Shown piece after piece: positions 1-9,247 of a stretch of 64,000 nt of DNA (position 1 is the stretch's first letter; each line of letters begins with the position of its first letter). Under the pieces are notes generated by a model. The model searched no databases, was not told where the DNA came from, and saw nothing but the letters and a program-made list of their open reading frames with translations. This stretch comes from Erwinia billingiae Eb661. Lineage in GTDB: Bacteria > Pseudomonadota > Gammaproteobacteria > Enterobacterales > Enterobacteriaceae. A program made the translations under genes and the position numbers. The stretch covers positions 4,092,001-4,156,000 of the forward strand of contig NC_014306.1 in NCBI RefSeq assembly GCF_000196615.1. Reading direction: 5' to 3'.

Positions 1-1
1 C

Positions 2-442
2 CTGAAAGCGCGTCATGCGGCGGCGATAACCGGCCTGCCGGCGATTGCCGATGACTCCGGGCTGGCGGTCGATGCGCTGGGCGGCGCACCGGGCATTTAC
101 TCGGCGCGCTATGCCGGGGAAGACGCCAGCGATCGGCAGAACCTGCTGAAGCTGTTGGCGGCGCTGGAAAACGTGCCTGACGATAAGCGTCAGGCGCAGT
201 TCCATTGCGTGCTGGTTTATCTGCGCCACGCAGAAGACCCTACGCCACTGGTGTTTCATGGCAGCTGGCAGGGTGAAATCACCCGCAGCGCCGTGGGCGA
301 AGGCGGCTTCGGCTATGACCCGATCTTCTTTGTACCTAAGCTGGGTAAAACCGCCGGTGAGATGACCAAAGCCGAGAAGCACGCGGTTTCCCATCGTGGC
401 AAAGCCATGACGCTGCTGCTGGAAGCGATGCGCAATGCGTAA
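2..442 (+). CDS. rdgB: dITP/XTP pyrophosphatase RdgB (5' end outside window)
   Basis: Non-canonical purine NTP pyrophosphatase of the Ham1/RdgB family, which removes dITP, ITP and XTP from the nucleotide pool in the cytosol. The reading frame is already open at base 2 and enters with [20 protein letters not shown], the conserved substrate and metal-binding stretch with the family Asp-Asp-Ser-Gly motif. The second family block, [11 protein letters not shown], lies near residue 102 of the visible part, followed by the [13 protein letters not shown] tail. About 146 residues are seen, so roughly the first 50 residues lie before the window. The internal ATG at 155 is not the start. The stop overlaps hemW by 8 bases, as expected for the conserved rdgB-hemW operon. 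Confidence 0.96.
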   Translation: MKARHAAAITGLPAIADDSGLAVDALGGAPGIYSARYAGEDASDRQNLLKLLAALENVPDDKRQAQFHCVLVYLRHAEDPTPLVFHGSWQGEITRSAVGEGGFGYDPIFFVPKLGKTAGEMTKAEKHAVSHRGKAMTLLLEAMRNA

Positions 443-1583
443 GCTGCCGCCACTCAGTCTGTATATCCATATTCCCTGGTGCGTGCAGAAGTGCCCCTAC
501 TGCGACTTCAACTCGCACGCGCTGAAAGGGGATGTGCCGCACCAGGAGTATGTGCAGCACCTGCTGGCGGATCTGGATGCCGACCTTCACCTGACCTCCG
601 GGCGCGAAGTCAGCACCATTTTCATCGGCGGCGGCACGCCGAGTTTGTTAAGCAGTGAAGCCATGCAGATGTTGCTGGATGGCGTTCGCGCCCGCCTGCC
701 CCTTTCTGCCACGGCGGAAATCACCATGGAAGCCAATCCCGGTGCCGTGGAAGCAGACCGCTTCAGCGGCTACCAGCGCGCCGGAATCAACCGCATCTCA
801 ATCGGGGTGCAGAGTTTCAGCGCGCAGAAACTGGAGCGTTTGGGACGCATTCACGGCCCGGAAGAAGCAAAGCGCGCCGCTCAACTGGCAACAGATTTGA
901 ATCTGCGCAGCTTTAACCTCGATTTGATGCACGGTTTGCCGGATCAGTCCCTTGAAGAGGCGCTGGACGATTTACGCCAGGCGATTGCGCTGAACCCACC
1001 GCATCTGTCGTGGTATCAGCTGACTATCGAACCCAACACGCTGTTTGCCTCACGTCCGCCAAAACTGCCGGATGACGACGCGCTGTGGGATATCTTCGAA
1101 CAGGGCGATCGGCTGCTGACGGCGGCAGGTTACGTGCAGTACGAAACCTCGGCCTATGCCAAACCGGGTTATCGCTGTGAGCACAACCTCAACTACTGGC
1201 GCTTTGGTGACTACTTAGGGATTGGCTGTGGCGCACACGGCAAGCTGACCCAGAACGATGGCCGCATTATCCGCACCACCAAAACCCGTCATCCACGCGG
1301 GTTTATGGCCGGAAAATATCTCGACCGTCAGCAGGAGGTCAGCGACAGCGACAAGCCGTTCGAATTCTTTATGAACCGCTTCCGGTTGCTGGAAGCGGCG
1401 CCACGTGCCGAATATCCGCTGTATACCGGCCTGGATGAGTGCAGCATCCGCCCGCAAATCGATCGCGCCCTCAGCGAAGGCTATCTGACGGAAACGGCGG
1501 AAAGCTGGCAGGTGACGGAAAAAGGGAAGCTGTTCCTCAACTCGCTGCTTGAGCTGTTCCTTGCAGAAGAAGAGACGCCATAA
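435..1583 (+). CDS. hemW: Radical SAM heme chaperone HemW
   Basis: Radical SAM protein related to coproporphyrinogen III dehydrogenase; the HemW branch binds heme and delivers it to respiratory enzymes and does not replace HemN. The 382 residues match the usual length. The CxxxCxxC cluster motif (Cys16, Cys20, Cys23 in [11 protein letters not shown]) binds the 4Fe-4S cluster, and the SAM-binding GGG motif is seen in [10 protein letters not shown] near residue 65. The C-terminal HemN domain is present. Translation starts inside the end of rdgB (8-base overlap), so the two are probably coupled. A strong hairpin with a T tract follows directly. Confidence 0.95.
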   Translation: MRKLPPLSLYIHIPWCVQKCPYCDFNSHALKGDVPHQEYVQHLLADLDADLHLTSGREVSTIFIGGGTPSLLSSEAMQMLLDGVRARLPLSATAEITMEANPGAVEADRFSGYQRAGINRISIGVQSFSAQKLERLGRIHGPEEAKRAAQLATDLNLRSFNLDLMHGLPDQSLEEALDDLRQAIALNPPHLSWYQLTIEPNTLFASRPPKLPDDDALWDIFEQGDRLLTAAGYVQYETSAYAKPGYRCEHNLNYWRFGDYLGIGCGAHGKLTQNDGRIIRTTKTRHPRGFMAGKYLDRQQEVSDSDKPFEFFMNRFRLLEAAPRAEYPLYTGLDECSIRPQIDRALSEGYLTETAESWQVTEKGKLFLNSLLELFLAEEETP

Positions 1584-1590
1584 AAACAAA

Positions 1591-1621
1591 ACGCCTGATG
1601 AACTTCATCAGGCGTTTTTTT
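1591..1621. terminator. Rho-independent terminator after hemW
   Basis: A self-complementary stem with arms ACGCCTGATGA and TCATCAGGCGT is followed by seven T on the plus strand. A short A-rich stretch on the other side could let it also stop transcription from the convergent yggN gene. Confidence 0.85.
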
Positions 1622-1638
1622 ATCGTGCACGGTTGGGC

Positions 1639-2352
1639 TTACTTCAGGCCGGCAATCATCGCCTGGCGCTGATCTTCCAGCACCGTCACCCGGTTACAGA
1701 CTTCATGACCGAAGTTCTGGAAATCCTGCTCCTGCCCTTTCCACTCGTCCTGTAACGACTGCTGTAAACCGCCGAGATTGCCCATCAGCGCCTGCAGCGG
1801 ATTCCCGCCGTTACCGGCCTGCTTGCTGCCCATCTCGTTCAGGCTGTCCTGCACCACGCCGCCCATCGCACTCTGCACCAGCGCCTCGCCATCTTTGCGC
1901 ACCTGATCGATGGCCTGATGATGGAAGGTCAGCCCATCGCTGCGATGCTCAATAATCCGGTTCATCTGCTGTTTCAGCTGCGTATCCAGCGAGGTCAGAC
2001 GGTTACGCACGTTGCTGTCCTGCCCGAGCTTTTCAACAATCACTTTATCCAGCGCAACGCGGCCTTTTTCCAGACGCTGACGTGCACCCTGATCGATCCA
2101 CGGCAAATCACGACGTAATGCGGTCTGGTAATCAATCGCTTTCTGGCGCGTGGCGGTGTCAACCGTGGCCGCTTTGCCGTTTTGCTGCACGTCGCCGGTT
2201 GGGGTGATCACCAGATTGCCGCTGGCACCCACCACCTGCACAGTCTGCGGGGAGATCACGATGTCATCCTGGGGTTTCACGCTACATTGATAGTCAGCCT
2301 GAGCCTGACCCGCTGCCAGCAACAGCGCTGCCACCATCATCGCTTTACGCAT
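1639..2352 (-). CDS. yggN: DUF2884 family periplasmic protein YggN
   Basis: YggN family (DUF2884), function unknown. The start at 2352 (MRKAMMVAALLLAAGQAQA) is chosen over an in-frame ATG at 2382 because a CAGGAGA ribosome binding site lies 8 bases upstream and because it begins a clean signal peptide with an AQA cleavage site, giving 237 residues. The mature part is predicted soluble, polar and partly coiled, so a periplasmic location is inferred. It sits convergent to hemW and downstream of yggL and trmB on the same strand, the same order as in E. coli. Confidence 0.9.
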   Translation of the reverse strand: MRKAMMVAALLLAAGQAQADYQCSVKPQDDIVISPQTVQVVGASGNLVITPTGDVQQNGKAATVDTATRQKAIDYQTALRRDLPWIDQGARQRLEKGRVALDKVIVEKLGQDSNVRNRLTSLDTQLKQQMNRIIEHRSDGLTFHHQAIDQVRKDGEALVQSAMGGVVQDSLNEMGSKQAGNGGNPLQALMGNLGGLQQSLQDEWKGQEQDFQNFGHEVCNRVTVLEDQRQAMIAGLK

Positions 2353-2449
2353 TTTGCATTCTCCTGAGAAAGAAAAGGCCACGCATGCGTGGCCCCAACA
2401 AACATCCGTTTATCCCGACATCCTTTCAGATGCGACGAGGGATACTGAC

Positions 2450-2776
2450 TTAGTCCCACCAGACATCGAAAAGTTCGGTGACCTGAATGTTGTTCAGTTT
2501 ACGTTCTTCCAGCCATTTGCGCACCAGCTCGCGGTGCTCATCGGTGCATTTGCCGGTCTGCTGCAGGCAAATCAAACCTTCCCAGTGCAGGTAGCCGCTG
2601 CCATCAAAGGCCAGGCCGTTCGGGTCGATCACTTCTTCGATCAGCGCATCAACACTTTTGTCGATGGTCTCTTCGCTGGTGCCTTCCGGGAAGGAGAAAC
2701 CAATTGAGAAACCTAATTCCTGAAACTCATCGATATGCATTTTCTTGCGTAAGCGACGACTGCGTTGGGTAGCCAT
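2450..2776 (-). CDS. yggL: YggL family protein (DUF469)
   Basis: Small 108-residue acidic cytosolic protein of the YggL/DUF469 family. The N-terminal basic patch ([18 protein letters not shown]) and the FxxGFSFPEGTSEE block are typical. E. coli YggL has been reported to bind the 50S ribosome; this is family knowledge and is not visible here. The start codon shares one base with the trmB stop (TAATG), indicating translational coupling with trmB. Confidence 0.93.
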   Translation of the reverse strand: MATQRSRRLRKKMHIDEFQELGFSIGFSFPEGTSEETIDKSVDALIEEVIDPNGLAFDGSGYLHWEGLICLQQTGKCTDEHRELVRKWLEERKLNNIQVTELFDVWWD

Positions 2777-3495
2777 TATTTAATCCTCTCAAACATCAGA
2801 TCCCAAACACCGTGACCAAGACGCTGGCCACGCTGTTCAAATTTCGTTAACGGACGCGACTCTGGGCGCGGCACGTAGTCTTGTGTTTCTGACTGGTTTT
2901 TATAGCCAGCAATGCTGTTCATCACTTCCAGCATGTGCTCGGCATAGGCTTCCCAGTCGGTAGCCATATGGAACACGCCGCCCAGCTTCAGCTTGCGCAT
3001 CACCAGCTCGGCAAACGGGGCCTGCACGATACGGCGTTTGTTATGACGCGCTTTGTGCCACGGGTCCGGGAAGAACAGCTGCACCATACGCAGCGAATTA
3101 TCCGGGATCATCTTCTCTAACACGTCGACCGCATCGTGGCACATCACGCGCAGATTCTCCACGCCGGCTTCCTGCGCGCTGCTCAGGCAAGCGCCGACGC
3201 CGGGTGAATGCACTTCAATTCCGAGGAAGTCCTGCGCCGGATTATTCTGCGCCATGGTGACCAGAGAAGCCCCCATGCCGAAACCGATCTCCAGCACCAC
3301 CGGTGATTCACGGCCAAATAAGCTGACCAGATCAACAGGTTCAGGCTGATACTCAACACCCATTACCGGCCAGTAATTGTCCAGCGCGTGCTGCTGGCCT
3401 TTCGTCAGACGACCCTGACGACGAACGAAGCTGCGAATACGGCGCATTGGGCGACCGTTCTCATCAAACTCCGGGGAAATGACATCACTCTTCAT
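2776..3495 (-). CDS. trmB: tRNA (guanine-N7-)-methyltransferase TrmB
   Basis: SAM-dependent methyltransferase that makes m7G46 in the variable loop of tRNAs. The SAM-binding motif I appears as [11 protein letters not shown] near residue 70, and the family-specific [14 protein letters not shown] block with the catalytic Asp lies near residue 142. Length 239 residues equals the E. coli protein. It is divergent from mutY with about 150 bases between, which must hold both promoters, and is first in the trmB-yggL unit. Confidence 0.96.
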   Translation of the reverse strand: MKSDVISPEFDENGRPMRRIRSFVRRQGRLTKGQQHALDNYWPVMGVEYQPEPVDLVSLFGRESPVVLEIGFGMGASLVTMAQNNPAQDFLGIEVHSPGVGACLSSAQEAGVENLRVMCHDAVDVLEKMIPDNSLRMVQLFFPDPWHKARHNKRRIVQAPFAELVMRKLKLGGVFHMATDWEAYAEHMLEVMNSIAGYKNQSETQDYVPRPESRPLTKFEQRGQRLGHGVWDLMFERIK

Positions 3496-3646
3496 ATTTC
3501 TGCCTGCTGGTCTGCAATCTCTGGAAAGGGGGCATTATGCAAAGTTACAGCGGTTAAGCAAGCCCCGGTAACTTCCGGTTTACAGCATAGTTGGTCTGTG
3601 CTGGAATCCCAGCCTGATTTTCACTTATCCAGGATATTTCTCTGAC

Positions 3647-4735
3647 ATGATGCAAGCGCCGCAGTTCTCACGGCAGGTACTGGAGTGGTATCAGCGCTTT
3701 GGCCGCAAAACTCTGCCCTGGCAGCTGGAAAAAACGCCGTATAAAGTCTGGCTTTCGGAAGTGATGCTGCAACAAACGCAGGTCGCGACGGTTATCCCTT
3801 ATTTCGAACGCTTTATGGCGCGCTTCCCTGAAATCAGCGATTTAGCCAACGCCCCGCTGGATGAAGTTCTGCATTTATGGACCGGCCTCGGTTACTACGC
3901 CCGCGCGCGCAATCTGCATAAAGCGGCGAAAACGGTGGCGGAGAAGCACAACGGCATTTTCCCGCAGACCTTTGACGAGGTGATGGATTTGCCCGGCGTC
4001 GGCCGGTCGACGGCGGGCGCGGTCCTCTCTTTATCTCTCGGGCAGCATTATCCGATCCTCGACGGCAACGTTAAGCGCGTGTTGGCCCGCTGCTATGCCG
4101 TCTCCGGCTGGCCGGGCAAAAAAGAGGTCGAGAAGCGTCTCTGGGAGATCAGCGAAGAGGTCACGCCGGCAGAAGGCGTCAGCCAGTTTAATCAGGCGAT
4201 GATGGATTTAGGGGCGATGGTCTGTACCCGCTCAAAACCTAAATGCGAAATCTGCCCGCTGAATCTGGGCTGCATCGCCTATGCCAACGGCAGCTGGGCC
4301 AGTTACCCCGGCAAAAAGCCAAAACAGACGCTGCCGGTGCGCACCGGCTGGCTGTTGATGATGCAGCAGGATCAGGAAGTCTGGCTGGAACAGCGCCCGC
4401 CGGTCGGCCTGTGGGGCGGGCTGTTCTGTTTCCCGCAGTTTGCTACCCTGCCCGAGTTGCAACAGTGGCTGAGCGACAAACGCATTGATGGCGCAACGCT
4501 GAAACAGAGCATCGCGTTTCGTCACACCTTTAGCCATTTCCACCTGGATATTGTGCCAATGTGGCTGGAACTGCCTCCGGCAGGCGCGGTAATGGATGAA
4601 GGCGCTGGTCTCTGGTATAACTTAGCGCAGCCACAGTCCGTTGGGCTGGCCGCGCCGGTGGATCGCCTGTTACAACAGCTGCGTCAGCCACAACAGAAAG
4701 CGCTGAACATCCGCGCGACAGAAGAGGAAGAGTAA
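3647..4735 (+). CDS. mutY: Adenine DNA glycosylase MutY
   Basis: Removes adenine mispaired with 8-oxoguanine or guanine. Catalytic Glu37 is in EVMLQQTQV, the helix-hairpin-helix is in [18 protein letters not shown] (about residues 117-134), and catalytic Asp is in [12 protein letters not shown]. The 4Fe-4S motif C-x6-C-x2-C-x5-C is complete ([17 protein letters not shown]). The C-terminal NUDIX-like 8-oxoG recognition domain starts near residue 230. Length 362 residues is slightly longer than E. coli MutY. The stop shares one base with the yggX start. Confidence 0.97.
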   Translation: MMQAPQFSRQVLEWYQRFGRKTLPWQLEKTPYKVWLSEVMLQQTQVATVIPYFERFMARFPEISDLANAPLDEVLHLWTGLGYYARARNLHKAAKTVAEKHNGIFPQTFDEVMDLPGVGRSTAGAVLSLSLGQHYPILDGNVKRVLARCYAVSGWPGKKEVEKRLWEISEEVTPAEGVSQFNQAMMDLGAMVCTRSKPKCEICPLNLGCIAYANGSWASYPGKKPKQTLPVRTGWLLMMQQDQEVWLEQRPPVGLWGGLFCFPQFATLPELQQWLSDKRIDGATLKQSIAFRHTFSHFHLDIVPMWLELPPAGAVMDEGAGLWYNLAQPQSVGLAAPVDRLLQQLRQPQQKALNIRATEEEE

Positions 4736-5007
4736 TGAGCCGAATGATTTTTTGCACGTTCCTGCAACGTGACGCCGAAGGGCAGGATTTCCAGCTGTAT
4801 CCGGGTGAGACGGGCAAACGTATCTATAATGAGATTTCGAAAGAAGCCTGGTCACAGTGGATGAGCAAACAAACCATGCTGATCAACGAGAAGAAGCTCA
4901 GCATGATGAACCCCGACGATCGTAAGCAGCTTGAACAGGAGATGATCAAATTCCTGTTTGAAGGGCATGAGGTCCATATCGAAGGTTACACCCCGCCAGA
5001 AGAATAA
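4735..5007 (+). CDS. yggX: Fe(2+)-trafficking protein YggX
   Basis: Small cytosolic protein (90 residues) linked to protection of Fe-S clusters from oxidative damage. The N terminus [16 protein letters not shown] with the conserved Cys7 and the end block [20 protein letters not shown] are diagnostic. It is coupled to mutY through a TAATG junction. In Enterobacterales this partner arrangement mutY-yggX-mltC is constant. Confidence 0.97.
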   Translation: MSRMIFCTFLQRDAEGQDFQLYPGETGKRIYNEISKEAWSQWMSKQTMLINEKKLSMMNPDDRKQLEQEMIKFLFEGHEVHIEGYTPPEE

Positions 5008-5012
5008 TCGTT

Positions 5013-5032
5013 GGGCCTCACAGATGAGGCCC
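5013..5032 (+). terminator. Hairpin between yggX and mltC
   Basis: Arms GGGCCTCA and TGAGGCCC with loop CAGA. No T tract follows, so it may attenuate transcription or stabilise the mRNA 3' end more than terminate. Confidence 0.4.
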
Positions 5033-5058
5033 TCTCAATGTGGGCGAAGCACGACAAG

Positions 5059-6139
5059 ATGAATAAGAAACTACTTAGTTTGCTGGTAATAGCGCCGCTG
5101 CTGATTTCCTGCTCAGGCAACAAAAAAGCCGGCTTTCCACGAAGAGTGGGTTAAAGACACCAACGGATTCGATATTCTGATGGGACAGTTTGCCCATAAC
5201 ATCGAGAATATCTGGGGCATCAACGAAGTGCTGATCGCCGGCCCCAAAGACTACGTGAAGTACAGCGATCAATATTACACCCGCAGCCACATCAACTTTG
5301 AGTCGGGATCGATCACCATCGAGACCATTGCCGGGACCGATCCGATGACCAGCCTGCGTCAGGCGATCATCACTACCCTGTTGATCGGTAACGATCCGGG
5401 GAATGTCGACCTGTACTCGGATGCCAATGATATTAAGCTTGGTACCGAGCCGCTGCTTTACGGCCAGGTGCTGGATAACACCGGACAGGCGATCCGCTGG
5501 CAAGGCCGTGCGGCCACCTTCGCGGACTATCTGATCCAGAACAAGCTGCAGCGCCGCACCTCCGGGCTGCATGTGATCTACTCGATCACCATTCCGATGG
5601 TGCCAAACCATCTGGATAAGCGTGCCCATAAATACCTGCCGATGGTGCGCGAAGCCTCCGCGAAGTATGGCGTCGATCAGTCGTTGATCCTGGCGATTAT
5701 GCAGATTGAATCGAGCTTTAACCCGTATGCGGTCAGTAATGCCGACGCGCTGGGATTGATGCAGGTGGTGCAGCACACCGCCGGGGTTGACGTGTTCCGC
5801 ATGAAGGGCAAATGGGGTAAACCGAGCCGCAGCTATCTGCTGGATCCGGAAAACAACATTGATGCCGGTACCGCCTATCTGTCGATCCTGCAGGGCAGCT
5901 ATCTGGCCGGGATCACCAACCCAACCTCGCGGCGTTATGCGGTGATCACTGCCTATAACGGTGGCGCGGGCAGCGTGTTGAAAGTGTTCTCCAGCGATAA
6001 AACGCGGGCGTTTAACACCATCAACAATCTGTCGCCAGCCGAGGTGTATCAGACGCTGACCACCAATCATCCGTCGGCGGAATCCCGTCGTTATCTGTAT
6101 AAAGTGAGCAGCGCGCAGAAGAGCTACCACTCGTACTGA
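5059..6139 (+). pseudogene. mltC: Membrane-bound lytic murein transglycosylase C, frameshifted
   Basis: MltC is an outer-membrane lipoprotein that cleaves peptidoglycan strands to 1,6-anhydro products. A start at 5059 gives [18 protein letters not shown], a lipoprotein signal with lipobox LISC. That frame runs into a stop about 30 codons in. The mature protein continues in another frame from [12 protein letters not shown] (about 5137) to 6139, with the SLT domain, catalytic Glu in [12 protein letters not shown] and the GLMQVV block intact. Removing one A from the A6 tract at 5122-5127 restores one reading frame of about 359 residues, the E. coli length. Either a real inactivation or a homopolymer error in the assembly; the rest of the gene shows no decay. 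Confidence 0.85.
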
Positions 6140-6151
6140 TAGTGAGGCAAA

Positions 6152-6184
6152 AAAAGGGCAGCTCCGTAAGGGCTGCCCTTTTTT
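6152..6184. terminator. Bidirectional terminator after mltC
   Basis: Arms AAAAGGGCAGC and GCTGCCCTTTT with a T tract on the plus strand and an A tract on the left, so it can serve both mltC and the convergent gene ending at 6215. Confidence 0.85.
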
Positions 6185-6214
6185 ATGGTTGATACGCCCT
6201 GCTGTGGGCAAAAA

Positions 6215-7042
6215 TTAACGGCTGATATTTTTGAATTGTTTTGTGGTGTCGGTCAGTGCGGTTTCGGTTGGCAGACGCTCCATTGAGCTGGCCCCGTAAA
6301 AACCGTCGCACTGCGGGCAGTTATCCAGAATGTACTGGGCATCTTCCGGGCTGGAAATCGGCCCGCCGTGGCACAGCACAATCACGTTTTCCCGCACGCT
6401 TTTCGCCGCCGTGGCCCACTGATTAATCAGCGGCACGCAATCCGCTAACTTCAGCGCGGTTTCTGCGCCAATATTCCCACCGGTGGTCAGCCCCATATGC
6501 GGCACGATAATATCGGCACCGGCTTCGGTCATGGCGATGGCATCGGCTTCGCTGAACACATACGGCGTGGTCAGCATCTCTTTCTGGTGCGCCAGACGGA
6601 TCATATCGACTTCCAGGCCGTAGCCCATGCCGGTCTCTTCCAGATTGGCGCGGAAGTTACCATCGATCAGCCCGACGGTCGGGAAGTTTTGCACGCCCGA
6701 AAAGCCCAACGCTTTCAGCTCGTCCAGAAAACGATCGAACTGGCAGAACGGATCGGTGCCGTTGACGCCGGCCAGAACCGGGGTATTTTTCACCACCGGC
6801 AGCACTTCCTTCGCCATATCCACCACAATCTCATTGGCGTTACCGTAGGCCAGCAGTCCGGCCAGCGAACCGCGTCCTGCCATGCGATAACGGCCTGAGT
6901 TGTAAATGACGATAAGATCGATGCCGCCTGCCTCTTCGCATTTCGCAGAGAGGCCGGTGCCGGCACCGCCGCCGATAATCGGCTCGCGGCGGGCAATCAT
7001 CTGGTTAAATTTTGTCAGTATTTCCTGACGGGTAAAAGCCAT
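6215..7042 (-). CDS. Phosphoenolpyruvate hydrolase-like TIM-barrel protein
   Basis: A 275-residue protein of the PEP_hydrolase domain family (PF09370), a TIM-barrel fold. Recognisable blocks are the N-terminal [31 protein letters not shown] near residue 91, [16 protein letters not shown] and [17 protein letters not shown]. It lies 2 bases after the UPF0261 gene, so the two form one unit. The same two domains, in the order UPF0261 then this barrel, make up the plant protein Tm-1 (tomato mosaic virus resistance); here they are two proteins. The true substrate is not known; the PEP hydrolase name comes from distant similarity. Confidence 0.8.
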   Translation of the reverse strand: MAFTRQEILTKFNQMIARREPIIGGGAGTGLSAKCEEAGGIDLIVIYNSGRYRMAGRGSLAGLLAYGNANEIVVDMAKEVLPVVKNTPVLAGVNGTDPFCQFDRFLDELKALGFSGVQNFPTVGLIDGNFRANLEETGMGYGLEVDMIRLAHQKEMLTTPYVFSEADAIAMTEAGADIIVPHMGLTTGGNIGAETALKLADCVPLINQWATAAKSVRENVIVLCHGGPISSPEDAQYILDNCPQCDGFYGASSMERLPTETALTDTTKQFKNISR

Positions 7043-7044
7043 TC

Positions 7045-8259
7045 TCAGTACTCCTTTGCCAGTTGGCGGAACTGCTCCACAGCAATCTGTGCAAATTCCC
7101 GGTCGTTAATGTTATAGGGTACGCGAAGTATTTTACGCTTTGCCGTCTGCACTAAACGGTCTTCCAGCGTGGTAATAAAGGCCCGATCGGCGTCCGGAGA
7201 CCAGAATGCCTGGCCTGGCGCATCCAGTGCCGAAAATCCGCCTTCCGGGATCAGGAACACAATTTTCCCCTGACACCGGTTCAACTTGTCGGCGATCCAG
7301 GTTGCCAGCGCCACATTCTCCTCAACCGTGGTGCGCATCAGCGTAACCTGCGCATTGTGATGATAGAAGAGACGGTCGGCATATTTTTCCGGCACGCTGT
7401 CGGCATGGCCGAAGTTGACCATATCCAGCGCACCGCAGGAGATCACGCAGGGCACCTCTGAGCTGGCCAGCGCATCAAAGCGGGTATCATCACAGGCCAG
7501 CACGCCACCAAACAGCAGGTCGCACACTTCAGTGGTGGTCAGATCGAGCAGGCCGGACAGCATATAGCTGGCGGTGAGTTTTTCCATCGCCATGCCGCCG
7601 CTGCCGGTGGCGTGGAACACCACGCAGTCATAGTCCTTTTCCAGCGCGGCGCTGACGTGCTGAATGCAGGGCGTGGTAACGCCGAACATGGTCAGCCCCA
7701 GCGCCGGATTTTCATTCGGATCCTCTTCAACGTCCCACAACACGGCACCCGCCACCTGGTGGGCGGCGTTGGCCAGCACCCGTCGGGAGATGCGGTTCAG
7801 GCCCGCCACATCGGTCACGGAATTCAGCATGGTGATATCGCTGGCGCCGACATAGCCGGAGACGTCGCCGGAGGCCATGGTAGAAACCATCACTTTCGGG
7901 ATGCCGATGGGCAGTGCCTGCATCGCCGGGGTGATCAGCGCCGTTCCGCCGGATCCGCCTAAACCAATCACGCCGAGAAGATCGCTTCTTTTGCTGAGGA
8001 AATTCTTAAATGCCAGCGCCATGGCATCAATGGCTCTGCCGCGGTCGCCGCAAAACACCGCGTTGCGTCCATCGGGATGGAAGTCGGCGATCAGTTCCGG
8101 GGGGAAATCCGCTTCAGAAGGCATAACTGGTTGAGTTGACAGATCAACTGTTAACACGTCTGCACCGGTTTTGGCGATGCAATCACTGACGTAAAACAGT
8201 TCCCTTCCTTTAGTATCTGCTGTAGCAACAGCGTAGATATAACCTGCGTTTATACTCAT
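7045..8259 (-). CDS. UPF0261 / Tm-1-like ATP-binding domain protein
   Basis: A 404-residue cytosolic protein of UPF0261 (PF06792). It starts with the typical [18 protein letters not shown] block and contains [20 protein letters not shown] near residue 97 and [18 protein letters not shown] near residue 210, glycine-rich loops that form the nucleotide-binding site in the Tm-1 structures. It is first of the two-gene unit with the downstream TIM-barrel protein and is divergent from a TetR regulator, which probably controls it. Function in bacteria is not established. Confidence 0.85.
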   Translation of the reverse strand: MSINAGYIYAVATADTKGRELFYVSDCIAKTGADVLTVDLSTQPVMPSEADFPPELIADFHPDGRNAVFCGDRGRAIDAMALAFKNFLSKRSDLLGVIGLGGSGGTALITPAMQALPIGIPKVMVSTMASGDVSGYVGASDITMLNSVTDVAGLNRISRRVLANAAHQVAGAVLWDVEEDPNENPALGLTMFGVTTPCIQHVSAALEKDYDCVVFHATGSGGMAMEKLTASYMLSGLLDLTTTEVCDLLFGGVLACDDTRFDALASSEVPCVISCGALDMVNFGHADSVPEKYADRLFYHHNAQVTLMRTTVEENVALATWIADKLNRCQGKIVFLIPEGGFSALDAPGQAFWSPDADRAFITTLEDRLVQTAKRKILRVPYNINDREFAQIAVEQFRQLAKEY

Positions 8260-8318
8260 AGTCGTAACAACACCCTGTTATCAGACGAAATAAGAACTTG
8301 AAAAACCAGTAATAAAAA

Positions 8319-8335
8319 CGTACATAACCTGTACG
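8319..8335. promoter_or_regulatory. Palindrome, candidate TetR operator
   Basis: Perfect inverted repeat CGTACA-TAACC-TGTACG between the divergent UPF0261 and TetR genes, 60 bases before the UPF0261 start. Arm length and spacing fit a TetR-family operator. Function is inferred from position. Confidence 0.5.
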
Positions 8336-8545
8336 CCTCATTATTTTCAAGGCCACGAGATTACAGTACCACCTTCATTATTGGTAAATCAATTGAATGA
8401 AATATGCGTCTCACAGAGATGTTTACTATGCTTACGGCTGAGGTCTGGCTTTTAGATTTGCCCCGAAGTCATCGCGATTTCTTCCGGGCATTATTCGTCA
8501 ATCGCTTGAATTTCAAGCCGAATTAATTGAACAAATGAGGTTATT

Positions 8546-9184
8546 GTGGAGCAAAGGGATTCCGCTGGGGTTATGACATTAACCGCTACAAGGGCAAGAA
8601 CACGACGCTTACTAATTGAAACTGCAATGAAGATGTTCGACAGTGGCGCCTTCCCGTCGATCACCGAAGTGGCTCAGGAAGCACAGCTTTCGCGGGCGAC
8701 TGCCTACCGTTATTTTCCCACTCAGAGCGCGCTGGTTTCGGCCATCGTGACTGAGACGCTCAGCCCGATCAAAAACTGGCGTCCGACTAAACAAGACACC
8801 GGCGACCGCATTGATGAGATGCTGGGATTTGCCTTCCCGCGCATGCTGGAGCATGAAGGCACGTTGCGTGCTGCCCTGCACCTTTCTCTGACGCAGTGGG
8901 CACAGTCACGCTCCAGCGAACGGCCTGAAAAAGAGAAGCTGATCAGGGGTAACCGCAAGGCGATGCTGCAGCATGTGGTTGAGCCGTTAAACCAGGAGAT
9001 GTCGCCGAAGATGGTGGAGCGCGTGGTTCAGTCGCTGTCGCTGGTGTACGGCTCGGAGATTTTTCTGGTGATGAAGGATATCTGGGGCTGCGATAACGTG
9101 CAGCTGGAAGATATTGGCAAGTGGATAGCCAAAGCGATCGTCCGTCAGGCGCGTGAAGATGAAAAAGCGCTGACGGCGGACTGA
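8546..9184 (+). CDS. TetR/AcrR family transcriptional regulator
   Basis: A 212-residue repressor-type protein. The helix-turn-helix spans about residues 17-62, with the family signature FPSITEVAQEAQLSRATAYRYFPTQSALV. The C-terminal half is a predicted all-helical ligand-binding region without a clear relative. The start is GTG at 8546, five bases after ATGAGG, and later in-frame Met codons would cut into the DNA-binding domain. It is divergent from the UPF0261/PEP-hydrolase pair, so local repression of that pair is the most economical role. Confidence 0.85.
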   Translation: MEQRDSAGVMTLTATRARTRRLLIETAMKMFDSGAFPSITEVAQEAQLSRATAYRYFPTQSALVSAIVTETLSPIKNWRPTKQDTGDRIDEMLGFAFPRMLEHEGTLRAALHLSLTQWAQSRSSERPEKEKLIRGNRKAMLQHVVEPLNQEMSPKMVERVVQSLSLVYGSEIFLVMKDIWGCDNVQLEDIGKWIAKAIVRQAREDEKALTAD

Positions 9185-9200
9185 GCTGCCGCAAAAGCAC

Positions 9201-9222
9201 AGGGGCCACAATCGCGGCCCCT
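9201..9222. terminator. Hairpin between convergent tetR-like gene and speC
   Basis: Arms AGGGGCC and GGCCCCT in the 60-base gap between two converging genes. There is no long T tract on either side. Confidence 0.5.
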
Positions 9223-9247
9223 GATACTCACCTGTTACTGACCGCCG

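Noticed and set aside
155..442. Start of rdgB at the ATG at 155
   Set aside because: Conserved RdgB sequence continues upstream in frame to base 2, so the gene begins before the window.
5075..6211. 378-residue minus-strand frame across mltC
   Set aside because: Antisense shadow of the well-conserved mltC region.
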